From Paragonimus westermani (taxonomy: Eukaryota; Platyhelminthes; Trematoda; Plagiorchiida; Troglotrematidae): a stretch of 64,000 nucleotides of DNA. Position 1 is the stretch's first letter, and each line of letters begins with the position of its first letter. The notes beneath the pieces are model-generated. The model was not told where the DNA came from, searched no databases, and worked only from the letters and a program-made list of their open reading frames with translations. The position numbers were made by a program, and so were the translations under genes. The stretch covers positions 345,399 through 409,398 of the forward strand of contig QNGE01000112.1 in NCBI GenBank assembly GCA_008508345.1, written 5' to 3'. This document shows positions 24,029-33,300 of the stretch, piece after piece.

Positions 24029-24172
24029 ATGGCAAGCCCCGAACGCGAAGAAGACGAAGGACAAAAAGAGATTATCAGAATAATGTGTACGTGCGGTGTG
24101 AAAACTTCCATCAGGGCGAATGACGACGTTCTGTCACCCACTTTATCTCAAAGCATCTGCCGTGCAAATTAG
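24029..24172 (+). CDS. Candidate first coding exon, unknown protein
   Basis: ATG at 24029 in an excellent context (aacaaaATGg) opens a 47-codon frame reading MASPEREEDEGQKEIIRIMC, then VKTSIRANDDVLSPTLSQ, with a stop at 24170. A GT dinucleotide in a donor-like setting (ATAAT/GTGTACG) could end the exon after about 18 codons. After several stops the same frame resumes with protein-like sequence up to about 24390 (MFFVYERKNVYLVEVPKN). The family is not recognised. It may be a first exon, or part of a decayed gene or element. Confidence 0.3.
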   Translation: MASPEREEDEGQKEIIRIMCTCGVKTSIRANDDVLSPTLSQSICRAN

Positions 24173-24390
24173 TGTGCGGGTTTGTGGTGCAATTTTTGAC
24201 ACGATCTCTACGGGAGTGTGTGATACACGAATTCGCATGCCAAGCGGTCCATTACTGGGAGTTGTAAAAAGATGTTCTTCGTCTACGAAAGAAAGAATGT
24301 CTACTTGGTCGAGGTGCCGAAGAATTGCGATCATAGGTGCCTATGGAAAAACTGTGTTCAAATTTTCCAAACTGAAATTTCCGTTTAGTT

Positions 24391-25694
24391 AAATGTCATA
24401 TAGAATCTGGGAAGACCCCATTTACTCACTTCCTGGGCACAATTGCTGTGTCCGGTAAACAAGATTCCAACCAATAATGTCTGTGGAAACTTCATTAATT
24501 CGTGCCGGAGTCTAAGTGTTAAGTTAACAACAATTTTACAGTTGAACATTTACTAAGCAACTAAGCGTCAGCCACCATTTTGTAAGCAGGTCTACTTTTG
24601 CTTCCGTAGGCCTGTATGTCAATTGCATACGTTTAATTGCGCTCATGTTTCTACGTGATATTTTGTACGACTATTTTACACTTTACGAGGGCCCTTGAAA
24701 GCAATCACCACTTAATGCCCAGAGATCACACCACTAAATTAATACTGGTTGCCAACAAGTTTCAACTTAAACCTTTCATAATTTCACACACACTTTCATG
24801 CAATAGTTGACAACAGGTGGTACAACGCTTATTAGGAATTCACGTTCTGATGAACTCCAGTTCCCCTCATAAGAGAGGTGCAAAAATTAATAGGGTCTAC
24901 TATAAAAATCAAATGCACAAAAACTGACTGGTAGGCCGGAGAGAATCTATAGTTTTGTTGATCACGTGCACCTTCAAATCAATCACCTCAACAAAAAACG
25001 GACGACGAACTCGAGATTCACTTTTGTTGAATCTTGTCAGTATTGTACATCTTTGTCACTAATGAGTTGCATACTAGTATCAATGTTACCGTTAGAGGAC
25101 CTCATCGCCTACTGCACCAACGAATTAATGTTAGACCAAATCGGTTTATTCTATCAAATGCGATTCTAGACTTAGGTAGCATAGGTCAGTCGTGTGTATT
25201 GCCACCAACGTGACTGTCTGTTGGTAACAAGTATCGCATCTTAAATAGGCGTTGCTGCAAGAATGTGCAGTACCGGTGGGATTCGGCAAGATGAAACAAG
25301 TTATTCTTTCTTTCATCCATAATTAGCGATGTAACTTGTCTGTATGAAGATAAAATTTCTTACTAGATATATGGTCGATCCAGTTCAGATCAGTCAAATT
25401 CCCAATTACCCATAAGCAGTCACCAATGTTCGACAAACTTTCAGGAATGGATAAAAGTGATTCTTGTTTCTTCAAGATGGGTGCGTTGCAATACCACACA
25501 AAACAAAACACTGACTCTCTATCTTATTTTTGTGTAGTTAACAATTTTTGAGCACTCTACGTCATTAACGGTGGCTGTAGGCATTGCCGAAAATGCAAAA
25601 TGTGGGTTGCTGGATAGTAATCAGCCCAAAGGGGCGAGCAAACTTCTCGTGAAGGCGGACAGTCACATGAACCAGATCCGTTACGATCAATAAA
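24391..25694. other. No supported gene
   Basis: Nothing recognisable on either strand. Confidence 0.45.
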
Positions 25695-26030
25695 TTAAAC
25701 GCCTCTTTGAAGTAACACCCTGAAGCGCCCATTCGCGAAAGCAGAATTGTTTTTAGCGGACACATGTTGTATGAGAATAAGTTCGCAATTTTGCAGAAAC
25801 GATCGTTCGTTCGCAATTCCTGTTGCAGTGGCAAACGAATGAGAGGTTTCCGAAGGATAAAGGTCAGAAATACCCCACTGTTGATCAGGTGTACGAATAA
25901 CAAATGTCCCACCGTTTTCCTGCGGATAACAAGCATAGCATTCCGAACAAAACACATGATACGGCTGGTCAGTACGGTATACGTTTTGCATCAACAAAGT
26001 GTGGGGTGATTTTACAAGGTTAGTTTGCAA
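25695..26030 (-). CDS. Unidentified open frame
   Basis: A 111-codon minus frame with protein-like composition (YHVFCSECYACYPQ, WGISDLYPSETSHSFA). A cysteine cluster is visible but no known domain. It begins at a TTG rather than an ATG and overlaps another open minus frame (25565-25957) in a different phase, which weakens both. Could be an exon, element debris or chance. Confidence 0.18.
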   Translation of the reverse strand: MQTNLVKSPHTLLMQNVYRTDQPYHVFCSECYACYPQENGGTFVIRTPDQQWGISDLYPSETSHSFATATGIANERSFLQNCELILIQHVSAKNNSAFANGRFRVLLQRGV

Positions 26031-27903
26031 CTGCCCCTGTTTGTTGATGTGTACATTCCGTGGAGGAAAATCGAGTGCATAAACTACCTAGATCCTGCCA
26101 CTTCCTCAGTTTGTACTCTTGTTGATGGTGTATCCGAGAGAAGTGCTGAAGCAGTTTGTGTGGTTGCCAACCATATTCACTTGTGACGTCTCATTGATGA
26201 CGGTTTATCAATTGATTGCAGAATTCTAGTGCATCTGCTCGGTCGTTTTTGCTTTGTGGACTAAACGTCTGATCCTTTCGTACAGCAGAAGCACGCTTAC
26301 CCATAATATCCAATCACAATCCCATTCACAAACTACCCCTTATTAACACTGTTAACTGTGTGTGCAATGTGACAGCCCGTTGGATCATATATGGGAAATC
26401 CGTATGTCCCAAGTCGATAGCTTTGTCAGAGTTGGTCCATTCATTAGTTCTGTATGTCAACAAAGCTATATGATTGATTGTTTAGTATGAGACAGGTAGC
26501 TACAAGAAACCGCAAGGTTCTCGGCGATGACTCGGTAATGGCCTAGGGCGGTCATGATTAACCCACTGAGTAAGGCCTGCATACGCGTTCTGCCCAAAGG
26601 GAAAAATGACTGAACACGTTGTCGGACACAATAATAGGTTACAGACAGCGGAGAGTCTGTAAACGAAATGCTGTTTCTCCATTTACTTTATTGTTTGAAA
26701 AGTCTTCTGTAGTTTTAATCTTCCGTCTTATCTCAGCTTTCTGTCGGTGCACACCTGTATGTTATTATCACGTCTGTGCTTCGTGGATAGTTGTTCGGAT
26801 TAACAGTAACGTGGGCCGGATCGCTCGTGATTAAGGTTTGAAGATGAGACTGATTATGACTGTCAGTCAGCAGCTGATTACTCACCCTGGTTCTGCTATT
26901 CTGTAGCGGTTCATTTTCTAAACAATTTCATTGGGCATTAGGTTAAGCGAATACCTCCCGTAGTCACTACCAGATAAAAAGAAACATAAGCAGGAATAAC
27001 AATATAACTTTTATATTCATTTCTATGTTGTCCAATAATTTACAACACCATCACCTTTGCTATATGCTGGTCTATCCGGTGAAAACATAAAAATTTGGAG
27101 TTTTCACTTCATCCTAACTATAATCCGTTTCTCCAACTTCTGCTGTTGTTCCAACCACCACCACCCGAACAGCCCTGTTTTGCGGTTAGCTTCTTTTAAA
27201 CCGAATCATTACAAACATAACATAGTGACTAAAATTGACCGGAGCGACTCCATCCCTACGCATGAATCGTGACACACAGCGACATGCTCTTCAATAAACA
27301 AAATGATCATAATATTTCATCGACTCTTTTTTACCGCTTATAAACTGTTTACAGTATAGACGATTATTTGATGTTTATCTGTTCCCTTTGGTTTTTTTTA
27401 CAAACCATTGGTACTTTAGAAACTCACATGGAAATCTTCCCGAATTTTTCATACTCTCAAACTAAAGCACCCCACGGTTACCCAAGAACTGGTGCAAGTA
27501 GCTTATTATGCATTTGTTTATCCTGTTTACGTTTACGGCATACGCTTAAAACTGACATCTGAAAATGGTATATGGCTCTGCGGAGAAAGTGTCATGTTTT
27601 ATTCCGTTTTCTGGTGGTGAAACTGCAAGTTTTATTTTCAAAACTTAGTGAAACTATTCTTGCAACTCGTTTCGGAAGATGGTACTCCCCCAAAGATGAA
27701 GATACCAAAAAGAAGCAACAACGTGTCATTAGCTTCTGTTTCATTCCCAAAGATTTCTGTAGTTTCGGTCGAGATGTGAAGGACAGTCACTTCTCAGTCG
27801 CCCATAGATGAACCAACTACAGCACATTTGTTTTGTGCCAGTTTGTTAAAAGCTATTTCGCGACAGATGAATAGTTAACCGAAATCCGTCAGGTTGATCT
27901 ACG
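26031..27903. other. No supported gene
   Basis: Several plus-strand frames of 60-80 codons between 27.0 and 27.8 kb have no motif. No repeat recognised. Confidence 0.4.
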
Positions 27904-28167
27904 TCATTTAGTAAGCAACACCGAAAACCGGTCTGTTTGCCGGAATTGTCTAAACCTCTTTAACTTCTTCTTCCCCACTAAAGAAGCCTCTGAGTTAGAA
28001 AAGTCCTTATCAGATACTGGTTGCGAATACTCATTTTCACACTGACCACATTTGCCCCGCGAATAAAGAGAAGTTTTACGGAAGTGTTGGAAATTTACTC
28101 TCTTATGTATTTGTTTTGAACAAGATGGACTCATGCATTTGTTCAGGCAAGACTTGCGTGGACGCAT
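27904..28167 (-). CDS. Small unidentified basic Cys-containing frame
   Basis: An 87-codon minus frame from ATG at 28167 (MRPRKSCLNKCMSPSCSKQ at its start, GKCGQCENEYSQPVSDKD in the middle, KKKLKRFRQFRQ near the end). It has Cys pairs spaced like a small zinc site and a basic tail. An acceptor-like ttctatag lies just upstream. No family recognised. Confidence 0.2.
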   Translation of the reverse strand: MRPRKSCLNKCMSPSCSKQIHKRVNFQHFRKTSLYSRGKCGQCENEYSQPVSDKDFSNSEASLVGKKKLKRFRQFRQTDRFSVLLTK

Positions 28168-29039
28168 TCACCAACCTATAGAATTATAACATTACGGAAC
28201 AGTGGACTGATCATTGGTTGCTAAATCTCTATTGAAAACAAAAATTGAGAAAAATTCAGAGCAAGTTGTGTTTGCGAAATTCCATGGTTGGTTACTCTGA
28301 TCTACCTTCTATACTTCGCTTTATCAACTCCACATACTTAGTGCATGTTTACTGACAACAGGCCTTAGCAAGTCAGAACTCGAGACTTCCCATCCTCTTC
28401 TCCCAAAGCAGCTCCCTACTCGGCTGTTGGAATGTACACATTTGTTCTTAACACTTGTAGTGGGTCACAAGTAATCAGCTAACACTGTCACCTAGTGAGA
28501 AGCGAAGATGCGATTCTTCATGTTCAGAAAGAATTAGTCGTCTCGCTCTGCTGTCTTGTCTAGTAAATTTGTTATTTAGTGCCTGATTGAATAAACAGAG
28601 TAGAGCATAAAACATCTACCTTCTAAAACGGACAGCTGAACTTTGGGTTGTTACCTTGTGTGGTCAGTTCGCCAGCACAATCAGCGAAAAGCTCCATCTA
28701 AAAATTGTGACAATTACACAGGACTATGTAATAAGTTCCAGATTTTTCTTGTCGTCTGTAGTTAACACAGTGTCACCACTGACTTCCTGACATTTAGCTT
28801 ATTGGGAATTCGCCCTTTTTCACCCTCATGTCTTAACGCGGTTTGTCTCCCCCCCCCCTCGTCTGGAATGAATTCTGTGTCCCACTCTTCACGATCATCA
28901 TTTAATAACTCTGGAACCACCCGTTTGATCACGTTGATCTAATTGTCACTCTATCCTGTCTGAACCGGCACATTTAGGACAAGTCGTCGTACAATATCCT
29001 TTTCATCAATATAATCACCTTTATTTTCTACAGATTACT
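28168..29039. other. No supported gene; short poly-C run
   Basis: Contains a ten-base C run (28849-28858). No coding or repeat features recognised. Confidence 0.45.
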
Positions 29040-29340
29040 GATGACCATCACTAATGAGGAGTGTGACAGATTTATGATTTATAGATGAGACCCAACTGTG
29101 AAAAGTCAGGGCTTCGGCTGGATTCGAACCAGCGACAGACACAGCATGCCTCAACGCGGCAAGCGCTCTGCCAGCTGAGCTACCAAGCCACACCAGGAGC
29201 TCGGAAATTTCACATTTGGACTCTGCTACCCACCCGTCCCACTGTCTCATATGGAACCCACCAAATGATTCAGGGGATCGACTGCCCCAGCAGGATTTCT
29301 CAAACAGTTCACGCTGGAATCCACCAAATCCACTGCTGAG
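29040..29340 (-). mobile_element. Second SINE-like unit with a tRNA head
   Basis: The minus strand carries a tRNA-like sequence (29110-29189) flanked by about 150 bases on its 5' side and a short tail (GTTGGGTCTCATCTATAAAT to about 29040). It abuts the tail of the hammerhead SINE on the same strand. I infer a different tRNA-derived SINE or a composite of two units; only one copy is visible, so boundaries are uncertain. Confidence 0.5.
29110..29189 (-). tRNA. tRNA-like sequence (SINE head or tRNA pseudogene)
   Basis: The minus strand has GGCTTGG...CGAAGCC acceptor arms (6 of 7 pairs; one G-G mismatch), a D arm GCTC/GAGC inside a perfect A box (TAGCTCAGCTGG), and a T arm GCTGG/CCAGC around a perfect B box (GGTTCGAATCC). 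The anticodon arm is irregular: position 33 would be C instead of T, and the variable region is long. That argues against a working tRNA, so no isotype is assigned. It should still be able to act as a pol III promoter. Confidence 0.55.
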
Positions 29341-29498
29341 AATACTGATGAGTAGCCTGGGATTTGGTTTATTTTCAAGTTGACCATCACCCATATTTGA
29401 TCGCAGCCTTCGTAATCAGATGGACTATCCAGCCAGCCTCCTTCGGAAAGAAGCACTAGACTCGAGTTTCGCTCTCATTCGAGCTCATCAGTAGTGCT
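29340..29498 (-). mobile_element. Ribozyme SINE, 3' half (5'-truncated)
   Basis: The minus strand starts at the hammerhead module and runs through the family tail (GGCTGGCTGGATAGTCCATC, AAGGCTGCGATCAAATATGG, GATGGTCAACTTG) to AACCAAATCCCAGGCTACTC. The tRNA-like 5' half is missing. At its 5' end it meets, head to head, another copy of the same SINE on the plus strand. Confidence 0.8.
29452..29498 (-). ncRNA. Intact hammerhead ribozyme in a SINE
   Basis: Read on the minus strand: stem I AGCACTA pairs with TAGTGCT (7 bp); core box CTGATGA; stem II GCTC/GAGC with loop GAATGA; GAAA; stem III AC/GT closed by loop TCGA; then the cleavage triplet GTC. All invariant positions of the hammerhead core (C3 to A9, G12 to A14, H17) are present. 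Stem III is minimal (2 bp), as in ribozymes of retrozymes, Penelope-like elements and schistosome Sm-alpha repeats, which often work as dimers. Self-cleavage is inferred from sequence, not shown. Confidence 0.9.
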
Positions 29499-29690
29499 CA
29501 CAAGCGAGAGTGGTTGAGTGTTCAGATTTGTTAATTTGGTCGTGCCTAATGTGAGGTCAATGGCGCAGTGTTTAACACGAATGCCTCATGATTGGAATGG
29601 CCGGAGTTCAAATCCCAGCCGTGGCAAGGATACGCATTAGTGACGAGCCCTAATGAGAGCGTAATTCGAGTCTAGTGCTTCTACAGCTTT
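29492..29690 (+). mobile_element. tRNA-derived ribozyme SINE, 3'-truncated copy
   Basis: Starts with the family 5' end (GTGCTCACAAGCGAGAGTGG), followed by an A box TGGCGCAGTGT (29561-29571) and a B box GTTCAAATCC (29606-29615). A hammerhead region follows, then the copy stops shortly after TCTAGTGCTTC, losing the tail. Right after it begins a Penelope-like remnant. Its first bases overlap the stem I strand of the oppositely oriented copy. Confidence 0.8.
29634..29679 (+). ncRNA. Inactivated hammerhead ribozyme
   Basis: Same module as the intact copies, but the box reads GTGACGA (C3 to G) and GAAA reads GTAA (A13 to T). Both changes hit invariant catalytic positions. The closing GAGTC and TAGTGCTT remain. 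It should not self-cleave. Confidence 0.8.
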
Positions 29691-30370
29691 GTTGTCGGAT
29701 TTTGTTATGCTCATAGCAGGCGGATGCAATTGTCGTTGTTGTAACTCTTTGTGTGATCAAAGTCCGCCACGCCCGTTAAAACATATGAACAAAATGTCAA
29801 ATCATTCTAACATCAATTCCGCGCACACTCAGCGACAAATTGTTTATAATGGCAGGCCTCTTTTTGGCATACTTCCTGTAGCCATCAAGAAACAGATTCA
29901 TGATATTCACACTACAAACCAGAGTTTCGTTTGCGTTACTAACTGCTACGGAACAACCGACGAAAACCGTATGATTGAGATAGCGATTATCAGAAAATTA
30001 TGGATCTGTTCCATAACAAAAACCACTGGCAATATTCAAACGTCCTGGTTTTTATACATAAAATCAATCCAAGATAAACTTGCTGTGGTCGTAGTTTATT
30101 CATCCAATAGAATACCTCAAAGTAATTTATGACGACATTCTGCAATTTTTAAAAAATTTGCGGAAGGTGCACAAATGAAGCGGAATTCATGGTGTACTTT
30201 AAATAGTATCAAACTGGAGATGAGGATCACACAACTGGTGCCAGCCTACTTCAGGTAGACAGATCTCGAAACGATAAAGAGGTTGCACTCTCCAGATTTG
30301 ACAGTTAAAACATTCCACTGTGTACTCCCCCACAGTGAACACCTGGATGGGATGTGAACAAAAACGGTTT
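29691..30370 (+). pseudogene. Penelope-like element remnant, GIY-YIG end
   Basis: The 147-codon frame at 29689-30132 and its continuation resemble the C-terminal part of PLE proteins: RPLFGILPVAIKKQIHD, then QSFVCVTNCYGTTDENRMIE in place of the usual VYxFxCxCGxSYIGRTxRRL, then TGNIQTSW, and, past the stop, ETIKRLHSPDLTVKTFHC matching the EA-x-xI-K-R-x-x-PDLC-x-QK stretch near the C terminus. The CxCG pair and the YIG motif are degraded, so the endonuclease is dead. The RT is absent. Confidence 0.5.
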
Positions 30371-30689
30371 AATCTATCGGATGTACGTGACAAACTGGAG
30401 ACACTGGATCGATGGGCAGATGTTATCCGTCCAGACGTTTTAGTTATGGTCACACCATCTTTCCAGTCATGTCTTATCGGTGCTTAAAATACCTACTACG
30501 AAGGCTCATCTCTTGTTTACGAATGAAAAGCATTAGATTTGGTCGATTACGAAGGTCTGTTTATGCACTTCATATATCCTTGCTATAGCTGGGACTAGCA
30601 CTCTGGCCACGCTTTCATGAGGCAACCATGTTGACTACTGTCCCAATGGTTTCACATTAGACACAACTGAATTACACATGCGAGCATTT

Positions 30690-30995
30690 AATCCATTTCG
30701 GTTGTGAGTAACGATCGGGTTTCCCGATCGCCTCCAGGGAAGACAAACTAACCGTCCTTCTTACTTCAGTCGATGACACCTTGACTATGACTTCTTTTCG
30801 AATTCCCATAGACAAGGATTTGCATTACTGAAGATATACTGAGGGTACGCACTAGTGATGAGCACTGATGGGAGCAAAGCTCGAGTCTACTACTTCTTTC
30901 CAAAAGCGGCCGAATGGAAATCTATTGGAATGTCAGCTGAGATTAGCTGTGAGTGATGTTCAGTCTGTATGATTAACCAAATCCCATACTACTCA
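30690..30995 (+). mobile_element. Ribozyme SINE, old copy
   Basis: The B box survives (TTCGAATTCCC near 30800) but a good A box is not visible. The hammerhead region is at 30849-30893 and the tail ends AACCAAATCCCATACTACTC. The tail and ribozyme region match the family; the head is strongly diverged. The left boundary is approximate. Confidence 0.6.
30849..30893 (+). ncRNA. Decayed hammerhead ribozyme
   Basis: Keeps GCACTA, GTGATGA (C3 to G) and CTCGAGTC, but GAAA has become AAAG in register and stem I (GCACTA against TACTAC) no longer pairs fully. Not expected to cleave. Confidence 0.65.
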
Positions 30996-33041
30996 TCAAT
31001 GAAGTATGGGTACAACAAAGGCTAGTTATTTCGCATCAACTGTGCATCGCATGCCAATGACAGAGCCAGCACCTTGGTTGTCAAATAAAATTGCCGAAGA
31101 CTTAACTCCAGTCTTAGTTATGCTTACGATCAGTGGCGTTTTTTGTATTTGTAAAAGGAATTGTGACTGAACTGTGATAAACACCAAAAATATCCGCCTA
31201 ACTTGACATTATTCGTCCAACAGCACTCACGAGTTCTGTATTTTTTACACTCCTGCGTAGGTTTCAACCGACCTCTTTCTGGACAAAGTACTCGACTCAC
31301 ATCCTGGGCGTGTTAAGTTCATCGGCAGTTTATATCCTCACCACTACAGAGGATTAAGCTTCGGCTGTCATATGCAAGCGCTCAGTTACGTTGGCTTTCG
31401 ATTAGTTCACAGATTGTCCGATCGTTGTCAGAGGAGTTAGCAAATATTCTGTATGGAATTTTAGTTAATACATTTTTAACATGGCTTACCAGTGGATGCA
31501 GAATTTTCAATCCCATTGACTTTTCGGCTAGAATCAATTTAGTGAGCGTTGTTCTTGTTAGAGTTAGTAAGCGTTAACTTATTGTTTGTAAAATTGTGGC
31601 CCATCGAGAACACTGGACGAAGCAGCACATCTCACACAAGCCTACTGCACTGATAATTTTTACGAGGGTTAACTTAGTAAATTAAATACCACATGCAACT
31701 GCCCACACATTCAACCGTTCCCACTGGGAAACAACCCTTAGACGCTATATAAACTGTTGTCAACGATTCTTATCTCCAATCCAGTTGTTTATGAGCGATC
31801 GGATACAATCGTTCGGCCGTAAACAGTGTGTAGTCACTGTCGCAGAGCTCAACACGATTGTTTCAACCTAACGTTGGTCACAGTTTAAGTTTCACGAAGG
31901 ACAGTAATAAGCACGACTGACGAATGTCTATAAGGCAAAACTCAAGCCATGAGTTTCAAAATCGGCTGATTGACGAGTGGATTTATATGTTAGATTTTCG
32001 ATAAGATATGATTAGAATTCAATTTTATCATAAATTAGGTGTGTATTAGGTGTGTGTGTTTGTTAGATGGTTATGAAGCCAAACTCACGGATGAGTTATT
32101 CGTGGTAATGCGCCTCATTCACCATTTTGACATAATAATCGCGCGATTTCACCCCACTCTGTACGCTTCTATTCCTCAACAACAAATTCGAAAGACTTCA
32201 CTTTACTACGCACAACATAGTGTTATTTTGTTTGGTCACTGTTCACAAATACAAATGAACGAAGTGCCTACCTAACAGATGGCGGACTGGAACAGCCAAT
32301 AAAGGATGTTGAGGATATGTTCATTATTGGCAAAATAAGAATCGACTTCCGAAGTTTATTCAAGGTTCCTGCTTTATCTGTTCATGTCTCACAGTAGGTT
32401 CCAACAGCAAACGAGAAAACAATTTGTCGTTCGTGATTGTCTCTAGATGACACAGTCAAAACGGATCGATGGAACTTGCAATGCACCGCAACCTAACAAG
32501 TAGAGAACAGTAGGTGGACTTTGTGAGTTTCGTTGTAGTTGTATTCATGTAGAGCTATAAAAATACGCTCCGTTTACATGATTTTGGCAAACCAAACAGT
32601 GTGGCGTAAAGCTTATTTTGCAACCAAGTTCCGGACCCTTCAATCTGAAAACTGATTCTTACGGAGGTATTATTGTTGGAAATACCGAGTAGTTATCAAT
32701 AGCAAGCTACCCAACATATGCGACGTTTTTGTTCACCAACTTTGAAATAGTGATTAGCGTCATAGTGAAACCGACGCACATCGCAGCAAGACTAATTCAA
32801 GTCTCAAAAACAGTGGCTAGCCCCTGGTTTTGAGTGAAAGCATACATGTATGTTATATCCTATCTGTTATATTCATCAGTGTTTATCCGGTTACTAGGGA
32901 AAATGTGCATGCATGAACAGATGAGCGCTCTTCCACAGAGTCAAGCAGTATAAAACGAATACTACATCGGGCTTTTGAGGTGTGGTGTGATGAGCCCACT
33001 GATCCACTATTTTACCTCCTTTCGCACGTAACCAAGTCATT
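30996..33041. other. No supported gene
   Basis: The longest frame (78 codons, 32039-32275) has no motif. No repeat recognised. Confidence 0.45.
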
Positions 33042-33300
33042 GCTCACAAGCAAGAGTGGTTGAGCGTTCAGATTTGATAATTCGGTCGTGCCTAATGTGA
33101 GGTTAATGGCAGAGTGGTCAACACGGTTGCCTCGTGATTGGAATGGCTGGAGTTCAAATCCCGGCCGTAGCATGGATATGCACTGCTGACGAGCTCTAAT
33201 AAGAGTGAAACTCGAGTCTAGTGCTTTTTTTTCGACAGAGGCTGGCTGGAAAGTCTACCTGAATGCGAAGGCTGCAATCAAATGCGAGTGATGTTCAACT
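33042..33300 (+). mobile_element. tRNA-derived ribozyme SINE, best full copy
   Basis: In order: the family 5' end (GCTCACAAGCAAGAGTGG), a perfect A box TGGCAGAGTGG (33107-33117), a B box GTTCAAATCC (33152-33161), a hammerhead module (33180-33224), then the tail (GAGGCTGGCTGGAAAGTC, AAGGCTGCAATCAAATGC) to about GATGTTCAACTTG. This is the only visible copy with head, near-intact ribozyme and tail. Likely transcribed by pol III from the internal boxes; the enzyme that mobilises it is not evident. Confidence 0.85.
33180..33224 (+). ncRNA. Near-intact hammerhead ribozyme in a SINE
   Basis: Stem I GCACTG/TAGTGC (6 bp with one G-T wobble next to the core); box CTGACGA (position 7 is free); stem II GCTC/GAGT with loop TAATAA and a wobble at its base; GAAA; stem III AC/GT with loop TCGA; cleavage triplet GTC ending at 33218. 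All invariant core bases are present; the two wobbles may slow it. Confidence 0.85.

Noticed and set aside
28806..28817. GAATTCGCCCTT, identical to a TA-cloning vector junction
   Set aside because: Only 12 bases match; no further vector sequence flanks it, so it is most likely chance.
29110..29189. Functional tRNA gene
   Set aside because: Acceptor mismatch, C at position 33 and an odd anticodon arm fit a SINE head or pseudogene better.
29035..29394. 119-codon minus frame reading through the tRNA-like sequence
   Set aside because: The frame (WLGSSAGRALAALRH) is the usual spurious translation of a tRNA-like sequence, not a gene.
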